64,000 nucleotides of DNA from Carallia brachiata. Lineage: Eukaryota; Streptophyta; Magnoliopsida; Malpighiales; Rhizophoraceae. The DNA lies in assembly GCA_021464245.1 (NCBI GenBank), contig JADCRB010000088.1:1-64000 (forward strand). The letters are read 5' to 3'. The notes beneath the pieces were generated by a model that was given only the letters and a program-made list of their open reading frames with translations, was not told the DNA's origin and ran no database searches. Position numbers and translations under genes: made by a program. This document shows, in pieces, positions 1 through 12,961 of the stretch; positions within the stretch are counted from its first letter, which is position 1, and each line of letters begins with the position of its first letter.

Positions 1-397
1 AAAAGCGGACAGCAATTCGAAGTTACATATTACCTACCCCATTCCGATCTTGGCCACCGTTTCTTTTACGCCTCATAATGCGGAGAACCAGATTTTTAGA
101 ATTGAACCACTCGTGTAGTACATTTACAAGGAACTTGCAGGAGATAATTCTTGCTGCAAATATAATAATACTTGTGAACATTAGGAAATCTACAAACATA
201 AAATTAGTTCGTCACTTGGCCCCACAGCCTTTAGAAATGCCCACCAGTAGAACTCATTTGGCCTCTGCCACAACGAGATCACAAGCCATATGACCTGGTG
301 AGTAAATACATCTTACAGAAGGTTGGAAGATTGGCATACAAATGTGTCCCAATTGGCAGTTGGAGAGAAAATATACCAAAACTTATTGTACATGCAA
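1..397. other. Downstream flank of the PPR gene, no gene seen
   Basis: This stretch lies beyond the stop codon of the minus-strand PPR gene and probably holds its 3' untranslated region. Short open frames on the plus strand here run into and across the PPR coding region, antisense to it, and show no recognisable domain. I see no RNA gene or clear repeat. Confidence 0.5.
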
Positions 398-2005
398 TTA
401 CAATCCCCTATCTATCATCATTGTTCTCACTCTTTGTACATCCTCCAATCTACCCGTGCTGCCATAAATCTTCATCAAAAGCTCAAAATTGTGCTCATTA
501 TCTGGCTCCAACTCAAAGAGACTTTGCGCGGCAATCTCTCCGAATTCTACATTTCCATGGAGATAACAAGCATATAGCAGTGCTCCCCATGCAGTTGGAC
601 CCGCCTCATAATCCATTTCATCCGCTATGATAGAATAAGCCTCGTTGATCATCCCTGCCCTTCCATAGAGATTCACCATACAAGCGTAGTGCTCCGTGAT
701 AGGCTCTATTTTGTACTTCTCTATCATCAGTAAAAATAATCTCTCCCCATCATTTACCAAGCCCAAATGAGCACAAGCGGAAAGTATTGAAACAAATGTG
801 ATTTTGTCGGGCAAAAAGCCATCTCTCTCCATCCATTCAAAGTATGTTAACACTTCAATGCACTTGCAGTGAGCAGCAATTATAGAATTCCAGGACACAG
901 TGTCCCTCTCCGGCATGTGGTGAAATAACCAAAGTGCTTGATCCAACTTCCCGCCATTTGCATACATAGCAATTAACGAATTAGCAATGGATATATCCCA
1001 CTCCATTCCTCTCCTAACAATCCACCCATGAATCTTAAGTCCAAAATCTGAAGATGACGCCTTTTCAGATGCACCAAAAACATTTAAAGATGGTGCATTA
1101 CCAAGAATGGCAGACATAGCAACTGAATCCGGCTCAACCCCATCTCGAAACATCAAACTGAGAATGTTCAATGCCTCATTTAACAGCCCATGACGAACAT
1201 ACCCGGTGAGCATGGAGTTCCAAGAAATGGAATCCTTGCTAGCAATCTTATCAAATATCCTTCGAGCCTTAACAATATCACCACATTTCGCATACATGTC
1301 GACAAGCGCATTTTGCACAAACCCGTCATTACCAAAACCCAATCTTACTAAATCTCTGTGAACCGCCTCCCCAATTCCAATTAACCCGATTCCCCCACAA
1401 GCTTTCAAAACCCGAGGGAACGTGAACTGATCAGGTTTCACACCATCCTCCGCCATTTGAAAGTAAATAGCCATGGCATCTTCATACATACCCAATTCTG
1501 CATATCCAGCAACAAGGGAGTTCCACGGAAATGCCGACGCATCTCTGTTAGGCATTTGATCAAACAATTGGTGAGCATCATCCATACACCCAAACGATGC
1601 ATAAAGCCTAACCAATTTCGACGAAATGCCAACGTTCTTGCTTAAAAGGCTACTGGGTATTAGCCGGTGAATCCTAATTCCAAGTTCAATGGCATTTAAT
1701 TCGTAACACGTTTCTAAGAGTGATGAGAAGATCTGAGGTTCGACATAGACACCCTTTTCCCTACAAGATTGAACGTCATTAGCGACACTTTCTAAGGCTT
1801 GGAGTTTGGTTTGGGCAGGTGGTTCCTGGTTGATTAGGATCGGAGTCGGGTATGATTTTGGGAAGGAGAGGAGAAAGCCATTTAAATTTCCGCGGTTTTG
1901 TTTCTGTTTTAATAGCTTTTGTTTCCTGATTTTCTTGCTTCTGCCACCATAGTGGAGGGACATCGAAGGTGAGGGAAGAGTTTGCGGCCGTAGTAAACTG
2001 GCCAT
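398..2005 (-). CDS. OTP70: PLS-type pentatricopeptide repeat protein, OTP70-like
   Basis: Intronless 535-residue PPR protein. The ATG at 2005 is preferred; the frame stays open a little further upstream but only with a TTG start. After an Arg/Lys-rich N-terminus resembling an organelle transit peptide come PPR motifs from about residue 110 to 440, for example WNSLVAGYAELGMYEDA, WNSMLTGYVRHGLLNEA and WNSIIAAH, mixed with the longer and shorter repeats of the PLS class. It ends with an E-domain-like tail (GRLEDVQRVRTMM) and has no DYW deaminase. The family binds organellar RNA one base per repeat; Arabidopsis OTP70 (At4g25270) is a chloroplast factor linked to rpoC1 splicing. Length and end structure fit that protein, and the neighbouring nucleotide kinase is also its neighbour in Arabidopsis. 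Orthology is inferred from memory, not from a search. Confidence 0.85.
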   Translation of the reverse strand: MASLLRPQTLPSPSMSLHYGGRSKKIRKQKLLKQKQNRGNLNGFLLSFPKSYPTPILINQEPPAQTKLQALESVANDVQSCREKGVYVEPQIFSSLLETCYELNAIELGIRIHRLIPSSLLSKNVGISSKLVRLYASFGCMDDAHQLFDQMPNRDASAFPWNSLVAGYAELGMYEDAMAIYFQMAEDGVKPDQFTFPRVLKACGGIGLIGIGEAVHRDLVRLGFGNDGFVQNALVDMYAKCGDIVKARRIFDKIASKDSISWNSMLTGYVRHGLLNEALNILSLMFRDGVEPDSVAMSAILGNAPSLNVFGASEKASSSDFGLKIHGWIVRRGMEWDISIANSLIAMYANGGKLDQALWLFHHMPERDTVSWNSIIAAHCKCIEVLTYFEWMERDGFLPDKITFVSILSACAHLGLVNDGERLFLLMIEKYKIEPITEHYACMVNLYGRAGMINEAYSIIADEMDYEAGPTAWGALLYACYLHGNVEFGEIAAQSLFELEPDNEHNFELLMKIYGSTGRLEDVQRVRTMMIDRGL

Positions 2006-2049
2006 TTTCCCAGAAAGCGGTGGCAAAATGGGGAATGGATTTTAACATG

Positions 2050-3530
2050 AAATTGAAATGCCAAAATCTCAGTGGAAGGCTTATAAGCCTAACAGAAAAC
2101 TAAATACAAAGATTTCGAGGTCAGTAAACTCTCAAACTATCTTGCGGTAAGAGCTGTTTTTTTTTTCGTTTGCTTCACTTGGAGGTTTGTTGAACACTGC
2201 ACCGCTGAGGCCCAGCAAGCCCATATGTCGAGATTGAGCTCACAGGTCACAATTGTTTGAACTGTTCATATTGCCGCAAAATACTAGTAATCGTTGTAGT
2301 ATAATAGTTAGAGAATTCTTTCGTAATATCAAGTTATAAATTTAAATTTTTTTAAAAATATTCGGTTGAATTAATAGTTATGAGAATTCTTTCTTATTAT
2401 AAAGTCATGACTTCTGACTCTTTGCCAAAATATTTGGTAAATTTAAACATACATCCACCCATATTTTCAATATAATAATCTTTACCCACTATCTTTTCAA
2501 TACTATCTTTTTAATATAATAATCTTTACCCACTATTAACATATGAATACTATCTTTCCAATATAATAGTCTTTACCCACTATTAACATATGACGTCATG
2601 ATTTTAAAATTCGGTCAAAACATTCAACATATGACATCATAATTTTAAAACTCTGTCAAAATATTCAATAACCTTTTCAATAGTTCAGTGTAATAATCTT
2701 TTTTTTCAGTCAAAAACAATGTAACAATCCTTACCCTACTCACTGTATGCTATTTATTATAAACAGTAAAATAAAACAATTCTCCTTATAAATCTTATAA
2801 GAATATCATCCTTACTTTTTCATTAAAAAATAAAAAAAAATAAAAAAAAGGAGGAATAGCCATTGAAGCAGATTTTGGTGCTCAGTCTTCGAGAGATGCT
2901 CATCTTGTCACCGGGTCCCTAGCCCGCGAATCACTGCGACCCGTACAACTTTTCCCAAACATGCCGTTAACAATTGAATAGTGGATTAAAATTGTTCATT
3001 CACCTTAAATTAAGAATCGTAAATTGCCGGGGTAAGGGAATTGGGAACTGTGCAGAATTTAGGGACAAAAGAAATATGGATACCATGTAACACAAGTCAA
3101 TAATGTCTGTCAGAATCTTCGGGTCCTCACCACCTTTCTCTCGTCCTGATGGCAATCCATCTAATCATACACCCCTTTGGTCGGGTACCAGGGTTGGGGG
3201 TCACAACAGCACCAATCAACCAAAGAAACTTCAGGGACCTCTTTCTTGCTGCGTATATACATCGCCATAACTATTAGATGTTTGAAAAACTTTGTTTACC
3301 ATAGGTCCGAGTCTAGCTCTCTGGATTCCATTTCCTTCGTCACTGGAAAGGGCAGAGTAACTTCAACATCTATACTGAAATCTCCAATGCTCATCATTGA
3401 TCACAAGCATCAAATTGCACCGAGTCCCTGCGGCTAAAATGGGATAAATAAGAAAACACTAACATGGACCAACATCCGGGGTAGACAGAACTATCCAAGG
3501 GGGTGAATATATATACATATATATATTATG
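2050..3530. other. Intergenic, AT-rich, no gene recognised
   Basis: This is the upstream region of the PPR gene and the far downstream region of the first kinase gene. It contains a short degenerate tandem repeat near 2.5 kb and an A-rich run at 2825-2850. The 86-codon open frame at 3177-3437 has no recognisable domain. Confidence 0.4.
2464..2600. repeat. Degenerate tandem repeat, about 45-bp unit
   Basis: The string AATATAATAATCTTTACCCA recurs at about 2469, 2513 and 2560 (the last with one change), separated by related TACTATCTTT segments. A second related pair follows, with CAACATATGACATCAT-like strings near 2585 and 2620. It is upstream of the PPR gene; no function is evident. Confidence 0.6.
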
Positions 3531-3614
3531 AACAATTTTATGATTTGGACAGAAGCTGTATAGCTGGCCAGAAACCCTTTGAGAGCACAGTACTATGAAT
3601 GAGCCCGGCATAAA

Positions 3615-4060
3615 ATGAGTAAAAGCAGATCAAACACAAATTAACCAATGTTGTATTGGCCAGAATAAAATTTAATCCGACGGTGGCCATTTCAACAGAA
3701 TGATGTTTATTTGTTCTGACAGGAGTTAAATGTGGTAACATGATAAAGCATTATTACACTGAAATATGAATAAGCCTGGCATAAACTGAATACAGGGCAG
3801 AACAGGCACAAAAATTAACCACAGTTGTGTTAGGAAGAATAAACTTAATCTCGTTGTGGGCATTTCTACAAATCTACATTGATTTATTCGGATGGAAGTT
3901 AAAATTTAATGCAACGATGACCAATGCCAAAAATTGGTAAAATAAAAAACAATACCTTGCAAGAAGCAAACGAGTGTATCCCATCTTCTTCTGTTTCTTT
4001 AGCTACAGGCTGCAGGCATTGAATTCTAAAGCTTAATATAATTTATTAATTCCTAATAAC
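3615..4060. repeat. Degenerate direct repeats copying the 3' part of the first kinase gene
   Basis: Segments downstream of the kinase gene match its last exon and 3' flank. CTGCAGGCATT at 4010 and at 4287 sits in matching surroundings, with an offset of about 277 bp. CAGTTGTG plus flanking AAGAATAAA at 3822 and 4092 has an offset of about 270 bp, and a third, more diverged copy of that segment starts near 3640. The 3955-4040 stretch therefore looks like a decayed duplicate of exon 8 (4221-4286) with its splice-acceptor context. Confidence 0.65.
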
Positions 4061-4088
4061 AAAAAGTCAAATCAGACACAAAAATTAA

Positions 4089-5877
4089 CTACAGTTGTGC
4101 CAGCAAGAATAAAATTAGTCTAACCATGGCCATTTCCACAGATTTGTTCACATGGGAATTAAAAGTACTGAATAGCTTACAAATGCCAAAAAGTCGTAAA
4201 ATCGGAGGAAAACAAAGTACCTTGAAGTCAGCAAAAAATGGGCGGACTCGCTTATATACGTCATCTTCTATTCCTCCGGCATCAATCTGCAGGCATTGGA
4301 CTCTAAAGTTTAACATAATTTATTGATTTCTCCAACTGAAGTCACAAAACATCTCTGCAATTGGTTGCTGGCAATCCTTTCACTATTAAACGTACCACAT
4401 GAAGTAATCCTTTCTTGTCGTAGTAATCTAAAACAGGCTCACTTGACATATAAAATACGTCAATCCTTTTCTCGATTGAATCTTTACTCTCACTAATTTG
4501 GTTCTGCAATGAAATAAAACATCATACCATGCATAATGGCTCTCAATAAAATTTATTTGATGAAGACATGATGGAAAAGCACCTCTTCTTGGTACAGCAC
4601 CCTGTTTATCATCTGATCTTCAGGGCATTCCAGAAGAAGCACAAGATTTGGTTCTACTTTAACCTGGATCCACAATACAGTCAAACTTTCTACGAGCGAT
4701 GCACAAAATCATTACAGATCATGTAAACCATATTCCATACTACTGACTTGGATTCCCCAGTCATTAGAAAAGCTATCATTTCCTTTTCATTCACATTTCC
4801 ACGATAATACTCTAATGAAGGATTTATTGTAAGCAAAAGAATTATCAAAATGATAAGGTGAGTAAATCTAGCCAGAACCCTCCAACTACTGCTGCAGATA
4901 AGATGTTGAAGATAAAAGTCACACATCTTCACATAATAAAATGTGAAAGTGTAACTCACCATTCGTTCAAACACTTTGCGGTTATCTTCATTGCGCGGAA
5001 AGCTTTCTATGAGAAACTTATCATTGCCACTCGATTCCATCCCCTTTTGAACGAGTGTGACCATCAATTCTGAAGGAATAGATCTGCTTTCTTTAAGTGC
5101 GTCAAGTATCACATGTCTGAGTGGTATTATTTTCATCATCAGAAAACGCACGCAGAATTAAATAACATAACAAATAAAAGTCTGTTTTATAAAGGGAATG
5201 AGGCATAATTACAGGTATTCACTGTTAGCAACAATCTGCCTTTTCAACAATTCAACAACACATAGATGAGTGAACCCAAATTCCTTGGCGAGCCTCGAAC
5301 ACTGCTTAGTCTTCCCACTGCCAGGCCCACCTGAAAGCCAGAAATCAAACATGAATTATCCCGACGAGCAGCCATCTTCCAAAACCGTTTGAAAGAAATA
5401 TATATATATCACCACAAAAAGTTCCAACTCAAAGACAAATGCATGATTATTACCTAAGACAAACGCTAAAAATGGGCTTTTGTCCTTAAGGGAATTTTCC
5501 TGTTTTTCCTGCACCGAAATAACAAATAATTAGATTAGACACCAGCGTTAAATTAACTAGTCACGCAGCTTCACACCCGGAAAATCCTAACAGAAAAACA
5601 CAACAAAATCCTACTATAAATAACTACGCATAATGTCCGAAGCAAAAAAACCTCAGTAGGCATGTCTGTGGTAAACGATGCCCGGACCTGCAAACCATAA
5701 GCTGACTGCAGCAAACATCAAAATTATTGAGTTTTAATTTACGGTTCAAGATCAAGAAAACTGAGAATGGAGATTGGGAGAACCGACAAAAATCGAAATG
5801 GCACCCACCTTGTTAACTAAGCTTGACCTTCTCGAGGGAGAGAACAATGGCGAGAGTGAACCCACGCGCCTCCACAT
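4089..5877 (-). CDS. Divergent UMP/CMP kinase-like protein, copy 1
   Basis: Eight exons can be traced: 5809-5877, 5652-5687, 5454-5508, 5213-5330, 4960-5116, 4583-4663, 4396-4503, and 4286 to 4089 or to a donor at 4221. Exons 3 to 7 have exactly the lengths of the neighbouring copy (55, 118, 157, 81, 108 nt). The ATG at 5877 opens MWRRVGSLSPLF, matching the other copy's N-terminus and suggesting organelle targeting. The family transfers phosphate from ATP to UMP, CMP or AMP. The P-loop GGPGSGKT is present. The NMP-binding motif, SAGELLR in the sister, reads CVVELLK; DGFPR reads ESFPR; and the lid GRVDD is replaced by NQISES. Catalysis is doubtful, so it may be a decaying or repurposed paralogue. 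If exon 8 reads through, the protein has 273 residues; the last 44 would then come from what may be intron or UTR. Confidence 0.75.
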
Positions 5878-6075
5878 GTTTTCGCCTCCCTCTATTGCCT
5901 CTTCGCTTCGAGTGGTGTTTTTCCTTCTCTTGTTTTAGTAGGGTTTTGTTTGGGTTTTACATCAGTCATCTTCTATATTGGGCTGGTCCAAGGCCCACTA
6001 GAACTAGTTTGCCCTTGTCTAACTTTCTTCTAGTCTTTTTCGTTTTACTTTTTTTTTTTCCAATTAAAATTGTTT

Positions 6076-6226
6076 GTTTCTGAAGCTTGAGCATTTATTC
6101 AACTGGTTGAGGGGTTATCTCTCAACCAGTAAGTAAGGGTTCAAATCTCATCAAATCTCACTTCTCTCTCCCCAAATGTCCATTTGGGCTTCTTATAGAC
6201 AAAAAAAAAAAAAAAAAAACTGTTTA
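6076..6226 (+). mobile_element. SINE insertion with target-site duplication
   Basis: A tRNA-like head carries an A-box-like segment (CAACTGGTTGAGG) and a B-box-like GGTTCAAATCTC. A pyrimidine-rich body and an A18-19 tail at about 6201-6219 follow. It is flanked by near-identical 19-bp direct repeats at 6057-6075 and 6227-6245 (TTTCCAATTAAAATTGTTT against TTTCCAATTAAAACTGTTT), as expected for LINE-mediated insertion. It lies just upstream of the first kinase gene. Exact ends are uncertain by a few bases. Confidence 0.75.
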
Positions 6227-6249
6227 TTTCCAATTAAAACTGTTTTTCC

Positions 6250-7660
6250 AGATTGTTTCGACGATCAAGTCACTTTCTAAATGTTCGCGCTGAACAACTA
6301 TCCGGACTCGAGCACTCCGTATATTTGGGTTACATAATTCGCATTAATTTTAGTCAAAAAAAAAAAAAAAACACATAGGAAGAGACAGATTAAGAGAGGG
6401 GTGGGTCACACCAATTTGTTTTTTTTTTTTGTTGTTTGGAAAAAATATTATATATATATACATGTAATTGAGATAGAATGTTTATATAACTAACACAATA
6501 TGTGGTCCATAAAAAAAAAGGAACTTAATATGTGCATACAACTTTTAAACATATTATTTATACATTTTACTTATATGCAAAAACGTGATTAATTTTCAAC
6601 AAACCAATAATAAAAAATTCCTTATAAGTGGGATCTGTCTCTTTCTTCTGTTTTGTAGCAAGAATCTTTATTTTATCATTAATGCATTTTTGCCACCAAT
6701 TTTAGGTTGAAAAATTAATTTCAACTAGAAGGCAATTAGGAAGAGAAAAAAACAAGAAGCACGAATCTTAATCAAGATGGTGGGTCCTATGGAACTTTAA
6801 TTAGGACGTGCTTACGTGGAACTTGAATCAGCACGCAATTCCTGTTTCAGCGATGATGCTTTTTTTTATGTTCAAAAATAAGTAATAAATTGTGAGCGTA
6901 ACTTTGGATCAATAACTAATTTCCTACTTCTGGTGTGAACAATAATAATAATAATAATAATTAAGCCTGAAGAACCAAAGACATTTGGACTGATCATATA
7001 TTGCTTATGAAAAACCAGCATTGTTTTCCCCATGTCAATAACTAGTTGGGATTTTGCACAGCACTTCCTGCTCGATGAAATAAAAGAGCAGTCAGAGTTT
7101 TATTGGACGATAGCCAATGTATGCAAACCAGAGATTTCAGTAGATTGGGTGCTGGAAGTTTCACCGTTGAATTTGAGAAATATCCTTCTCTATGGGATCC
7201 AAGTTACTCCATTTGTCAGTGTATATGAACTCATCTCTAGTGATTGCCCGAAAAGGCTGCGTAACCATGCCTTATTTTCCATTTTTGTAACTTCTTATTT
7301 ATTTGCCTGCAGCAGAACAAAATTAACTGAGTTTAGGTTCTTCCCCAGCATTATATACCATGTAGGATAGACAGGGGAAAAGAAAACAAGCTTTCCCTAG
7401 ACCTAGAGGTAAATGGTCTCGCTTTAGGTTAAGTGGTACTTCGTTTTGCAGAATATCTGTATTGCAACTACAAAACCAATCGCATAAAGGAATAACCTCC
7501 ACAGTATTTTGGAACAGCCATTAGACGAAACAAGTATTGTTAGCTCCGTCTACAAGTCAGGTACAAACATACAGGTAATGTAAGTTAATATCAAGTTGAA
7601 CAACTAATGCGGCTGTTCGCGTTAAACTAAATCAACAGCATTTTACCACAATAAGAGTCT
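6250..7660. other. Intergenic between the two kinase genes, no gene recognised
   Basis: This is AT-rich DNA with homopolymer runs (6355-6372, 6419-6430), an (AT)n stretch near 6448-6461 and an ATT-type microsatellite at 6940-6962. The 112-codon plus-strand open frame at 7032-7370 has no recognisable domain and I do not call it a gene. The region just left of 7667 probably holds the 3' UTR of the second kinase gene. Confidence 0.4.
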
Positions 7661-7666
7661 TAATGG

Positions 7667-9573
<1,907 letters not shown>

Positions 9574-9599
9574 GCTCTTTCAGAGTCTTCGTTCTTTTT

Positions 9600-10432
9600 C
9601 ACTGAGCTCGCTCTTTCTGTTAAAGCGGTGATCCGTTTTAAGTGTTAATTTTCGGTTTGTGCTTTGTGGAGCGTGTCTTTCCGTCGGGGGCATTACGTCG
9701 AACAAGTAACGGACGATGCACAATAACTGTTTTAGGGTAAAAAAATGAGGGGAAATTAGGACACTCACAATCCGCTTGTGAGGATTGTGAACGTATTTAG
9801 AAGAGTTACCATAGGACCAAAAAAAAAAAAAAAAAAAAAAAAGAGTTACCAAATTATATGAAGTAAACTCACATTTTACTGCCGTGCTAACAGTATAATT
9901 AACCTCATTACTTAGTTTAGCATAGGTTTGAGCTTGGGATCCCTCGTATGGGGACGACCCGTACTAAGACGAAGCCCTTAATCACTTCACCACCCAATTT
10001 TTTTTTTTCTTAGGCAATATGAAAACAGGTTTAGTTACAGCATCACGTGACACTGTGATTGGCTAAATGTTTTTTTATTTTGCCTATCATTTGGACAGGT
10101 TTCCCCATTCAAAGGATAAACTAAAGAGAAGGAGACCGTGGGTCTGTACTGCGTCGAATAGCACAGTTTTTTTTTTTTTTTTTTTTCTTACTTAAAAACT
10201 TATTAAATTATAAGTTATACAATAAAAATAATTTTTTTTCTCATAAATCTCATTCCTCCTGTCATAAGATTTGAACTTAAGACCTCTGAAATAAATACTT
10301 AAATTCTGATCATTAGGCTGTCTCCTAAGAGACTTTTTTTTTTCTATGAAAACGAGTATTAATCAAATGTGAAGTTTAAGCTTCTTACTTTTTACTTGAA
10401 TCGTAATCTCTAATACACAGCTGGACTAAACG
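9600..10432. other. Intergenic upstream of kinase copy 2, with SINE-like debris
   Basis: This is the shared upstream region, with poly-A at 9820-9842 and poly-T at 10166-10186. On the minus strand at about 9920-10005 there is a tRNA-like segment (GGTGGTGAAGTGATTAAGGG and a downstream GGATCCCAAGCTCAAACC) preceded by a short A run, resembling an old SINE. No convincing gene is seen. Confidence 0.4.
10166..10340 (-). mobile_element. Probable SINE remnant, minus strand
   Basis: On the minus strand the segment has an A-box-like string (CAGCCTAATGATCAG), a B-box-like AAGTTCAAATCTTATGACA and a 3' A-rich tail seen as T20 at the left end. This order fits a tRNA-derived SINE. I could not find a clean target duplication, so the ends are approximate. 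Confidence 0.5.
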
Positions 10433-10648
10433 ATGTGGTTTCGACCGCCCGAGTGGTGGCGAACAATGCACGATATGCACAGAGATAATTGGGAAGAACG
10501 CTGGCACTTAAGCTCCTACGCGATTGGGCTGTTATGGGCTGGGCTGATTTCTACTTTCAAGCCCATTTTGGTTTCTCCGGTTGGCTTTAACTTTCTGGAT
10601 CCGCCTGCGAAAACTAAGATTTGGGCTTTCAGGAAATATAGTACTTAA
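10433..10648 (+). CDS. Small 71-residue protein of unknown function (candidate)
   Basis: An ATG-started open frame of 71 codons. The product is Trp- and Arg-rich at the start (MWFRPPEWWRTMHDMHRDNW), followed by a hydrophobic stretch around residues 28-50 that could span a membrane once. Its composition is more protein-like than the AT-rich surroundings. I do not recognise the family. No neighbouring exon or clear promoter was identified. It may be a genuine small gene, an exon of a longer gene, or chance. Confidence 0.3.
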   Translation: MWFRPPEWWRTMHDMHRDNWEERWHLSSYAIGLLWAGLISTFKPILVSPVGFNFLDPPAKTKIWAFRKYST

Positions 10649-12057
10649 TCAAGTTTATAAAATGGGTCCGTGACTGTGTGCTTATAACACGATGATGAGA
10701 AAATGATCTAAGCAATTGATTTCCTCGGATTGCGTAATAAAATAGAAAGGTTGGTCAGGTGTCGGATAGTGACTGGAGGAATTTTTTGAACCATCACACA
10801 AAATGGAAGCAGCACGTTGCATCACCTTTTAGGCTCCTTTTTCTTGCACTTTAGCGACATCCCAGAATCTCCGAAACACCGTCATTTCACATTACTGTTA
10901 ACAACATGTTTTTCGTGGTTGGAAAGGTCTCAGCATCAAAGGAAGGGGGATTTTGGTTAGAGAGGCTACCTCCGCCACTTATTTATTTAAGTATAATAGT
11001 CGGTGATTAGTTAGATTTTGATTTTTTTTTTAATTTTTTAAATTTAAATTAACTAATTTGAAAAAAAAGTTAAAAAAATTAAGTGTTTAAACTTTTAAAT
11101 TTAGTTTGCAAGTATATTATTGTTATCGTTCGAGTTATAAACTCACGAAAATATTAAATATAGAAATAATATTAGATATAGAAATACTTATTAATAATAT
11201 GAGATATGGAAATACTTGTTAATAAAATATTTTTTTACTAATAAATAATAGTTGATTTATAATATTGAAAGATTATTTTTCATTAATTATAATTTTTGTG
11301 CTGAAAAAGTGTGTTCATCTAATTTTTTTTATTGGATATGCTGACTTTGACAGGCACAAAAATTATGAGTTTAATTAATATAATAATATTTATTTTATTG
11401 TAATAAAGTACAAAGTAAATTGACAAAAAAGGTGAAAAAAAAAAGAGAGAGAAAGAAAGAAACATTGATTGATTTCGTTATCAGCGACTCATGGTTCGCG
11501 CAAGCCAGAAAGAAGCATGACCGGCGGTCTCCCTCCCTCATTTTCTTGCCGTGACAAAAATTTGTATAGATACTATTACGTTATTACGTAATTTATGTTA
11601 TATAAAATATACATAATTAATATAATAATATTTATTTTTTAAAAATTTAATATTTTTTATAAATTAATAATTTGAATTTTTATATATTAATTTTATATTT
11701 ATTATTGTGTATCTGCCTAATTTTTCTCAATTTCAATTGTCATCATTTTTGGGAGAGTGACATTTGGCGTTGAATTAAATTGCTTAGATGCTTCGCCAAA
11801 ATCCCTTTATTGTTTTTGTAATTCGAGGATCCTGGTAGATAGGAAATGGCAATATTTCAGGTAGAAAAAAGATAAATAAATAAATAATGGAGATTGCCAG
11901 CCTGGTCCTAAATTTTAAGTCCCCTTAGGTTTTAAAATTCTAACCATCTCTTTCAAAATTGATTCTATAGGTAAAGAAATCAGATAAGATGAATTATTGT
12001 TCCTTAGGTTTGAAGAAACAAGAAAACGTGGAATTATTAATTAGTGTCCAATTTTCG
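10649..12057. other. AT-rich intergenic, no gene seen
   Basis: Low-complexity A/T sequence from 10990 to 11720 with repeated TTAATAATAT-type words. No open frame with a recognisable domain. Confidence 0.4.
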
Positions 12058-12398
12058 GTGTATTTAGAGTGAGAGGAAAGGGGGGAAAGAAAGCGAAAGA
12101 AAAAGAAAATAGAAAGAAAATAAAATTGTTTGGAATAGTAGAGAAAATTGAGAGAAATAAAATATAGTAAAAAAAATTTAAATAGTAATTTGTAAGAGAA
12201 AAAGTATAAAAATTACTTTGAGTAATAAGAAAATGTAAAAGGAATAAAATATAATGAAAGAAAATGTGGATAATAATTTATAAAAAAAATAAAAAAATAA
12301 AATTATTTTAAATAATATAAAAAATATAATTTTTTTTTAAAATTAAATATATTTTTTTTTTTCGCTCCTCTTTTTTTCTTCGCACAACAAGCACGCCT
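12058..12398. mobile_element. Purine-rich MITE, family shared with 21.9 and 43.1 kb
   Basis: Starts GGTGTATTTAGAGTGAGAGG and ends in the near-complement CACAACAAGCACGCC. The interior has the same purine-rich words as the element at 21935-22312 (for example AATAGTAATTTGTAAGAGAAAAAG and GTTTGGAATAGTAGAGAAAA). It is a degenerate, non-coding copy about 560 bp upstream of the MYB start codon. Confidence 0.55.
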
Positions 12399-12508
12399 GG
12401 CGTCTCTCAGTTGCGTTTGTAAACATAAAAGAAATGACATGGCGAAATTCATGCCCACTTTAAAAGGCGCCTGACTGCCCGAGGCATGCGAACGGCCAAA
12501 GTGTGACA

Positions 12509-12514
12509 CACGTG
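12509..12514. promoter_or_regulatory. G-box (CACGTG) upstream of the MYB gene
   Basis: A palindromic CACGTG core in the context ACACACGTGCAC lies about 450 bp upstream of the MYB start codon. G-boxes bind plant bHLH and bZIP factors. A role here is inference from position only. Confidence 0.3.
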
Positions 12515-12874
12515 CACTAGGAAGTGCCGCCTTAAATAATTGTTTTTAACTCTAAAATACCAACACCATTTTATTTAATAATATATATACACCTATTATT
12601 TTTTTAAATTCAATCATTTAATAATTTATATTATTTTAAAAATTTTTATATGAAACTCTTGAATTTTTGTATTGGGTTTTTTTTTTAAAATTATGCTAAA
12701 ATTAAATGCAAATTCATATGTTAATTTTTAATTGTTACTCGTAATTACCACGTCTTTTAATCAATAAATTATAATGCAGACTAGTGTTTAATTCCCGTGT
12801 CCAATTTTGGTGTTAATGTGATAAGATTCGTGTTTTTTTTTTTAGCTCTCACCTGAAGCAAAAGAGACGGCCAG

Positions 12875-12881
12875 TATATAA
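12875..12881 (+). promoter_or_regulatory. TATA box of the MYB gene
   Basis: TATATAA lies 81 bp before the start codon at 12962, and the sequence between has no other ATG in good context. Spacing would give a 5' UTR of roughly 50 nt. Confidence 0.6.
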
Positions 12882-12961
12882 GGGTGGGTGAGTAGTGGGG
12901 CTTGGAAGTGATTTATAGCATAATATCAGCGAACTAGTGACTTTTGCCTAAAAAGTTGATA

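Noticed and set aside
323..630. Plus-strand ORFs at 298-630 and 323-577
   Set aside because: They run antisense through the PPR coding region and have no domain.
1438..2048. Other-frame ORFs inside the PPR gene, including an upstream ATG at 2048
   Set aside because: The frames do not match PPR motifs; the 2048 ATG is in a different frame from the PPR protein.
6100..6170. Possible tRNA gene
   Set aside because: A- and B-box-like strings are present, but an A tail and 19-bp flanking repeats show a SINE, and no cloverleaf is evident.
7032..7370. 112-codon ORF between the kinases
   Set aside because: No recognisable domain, no splice partners and AT-rich composition; treated as chance.
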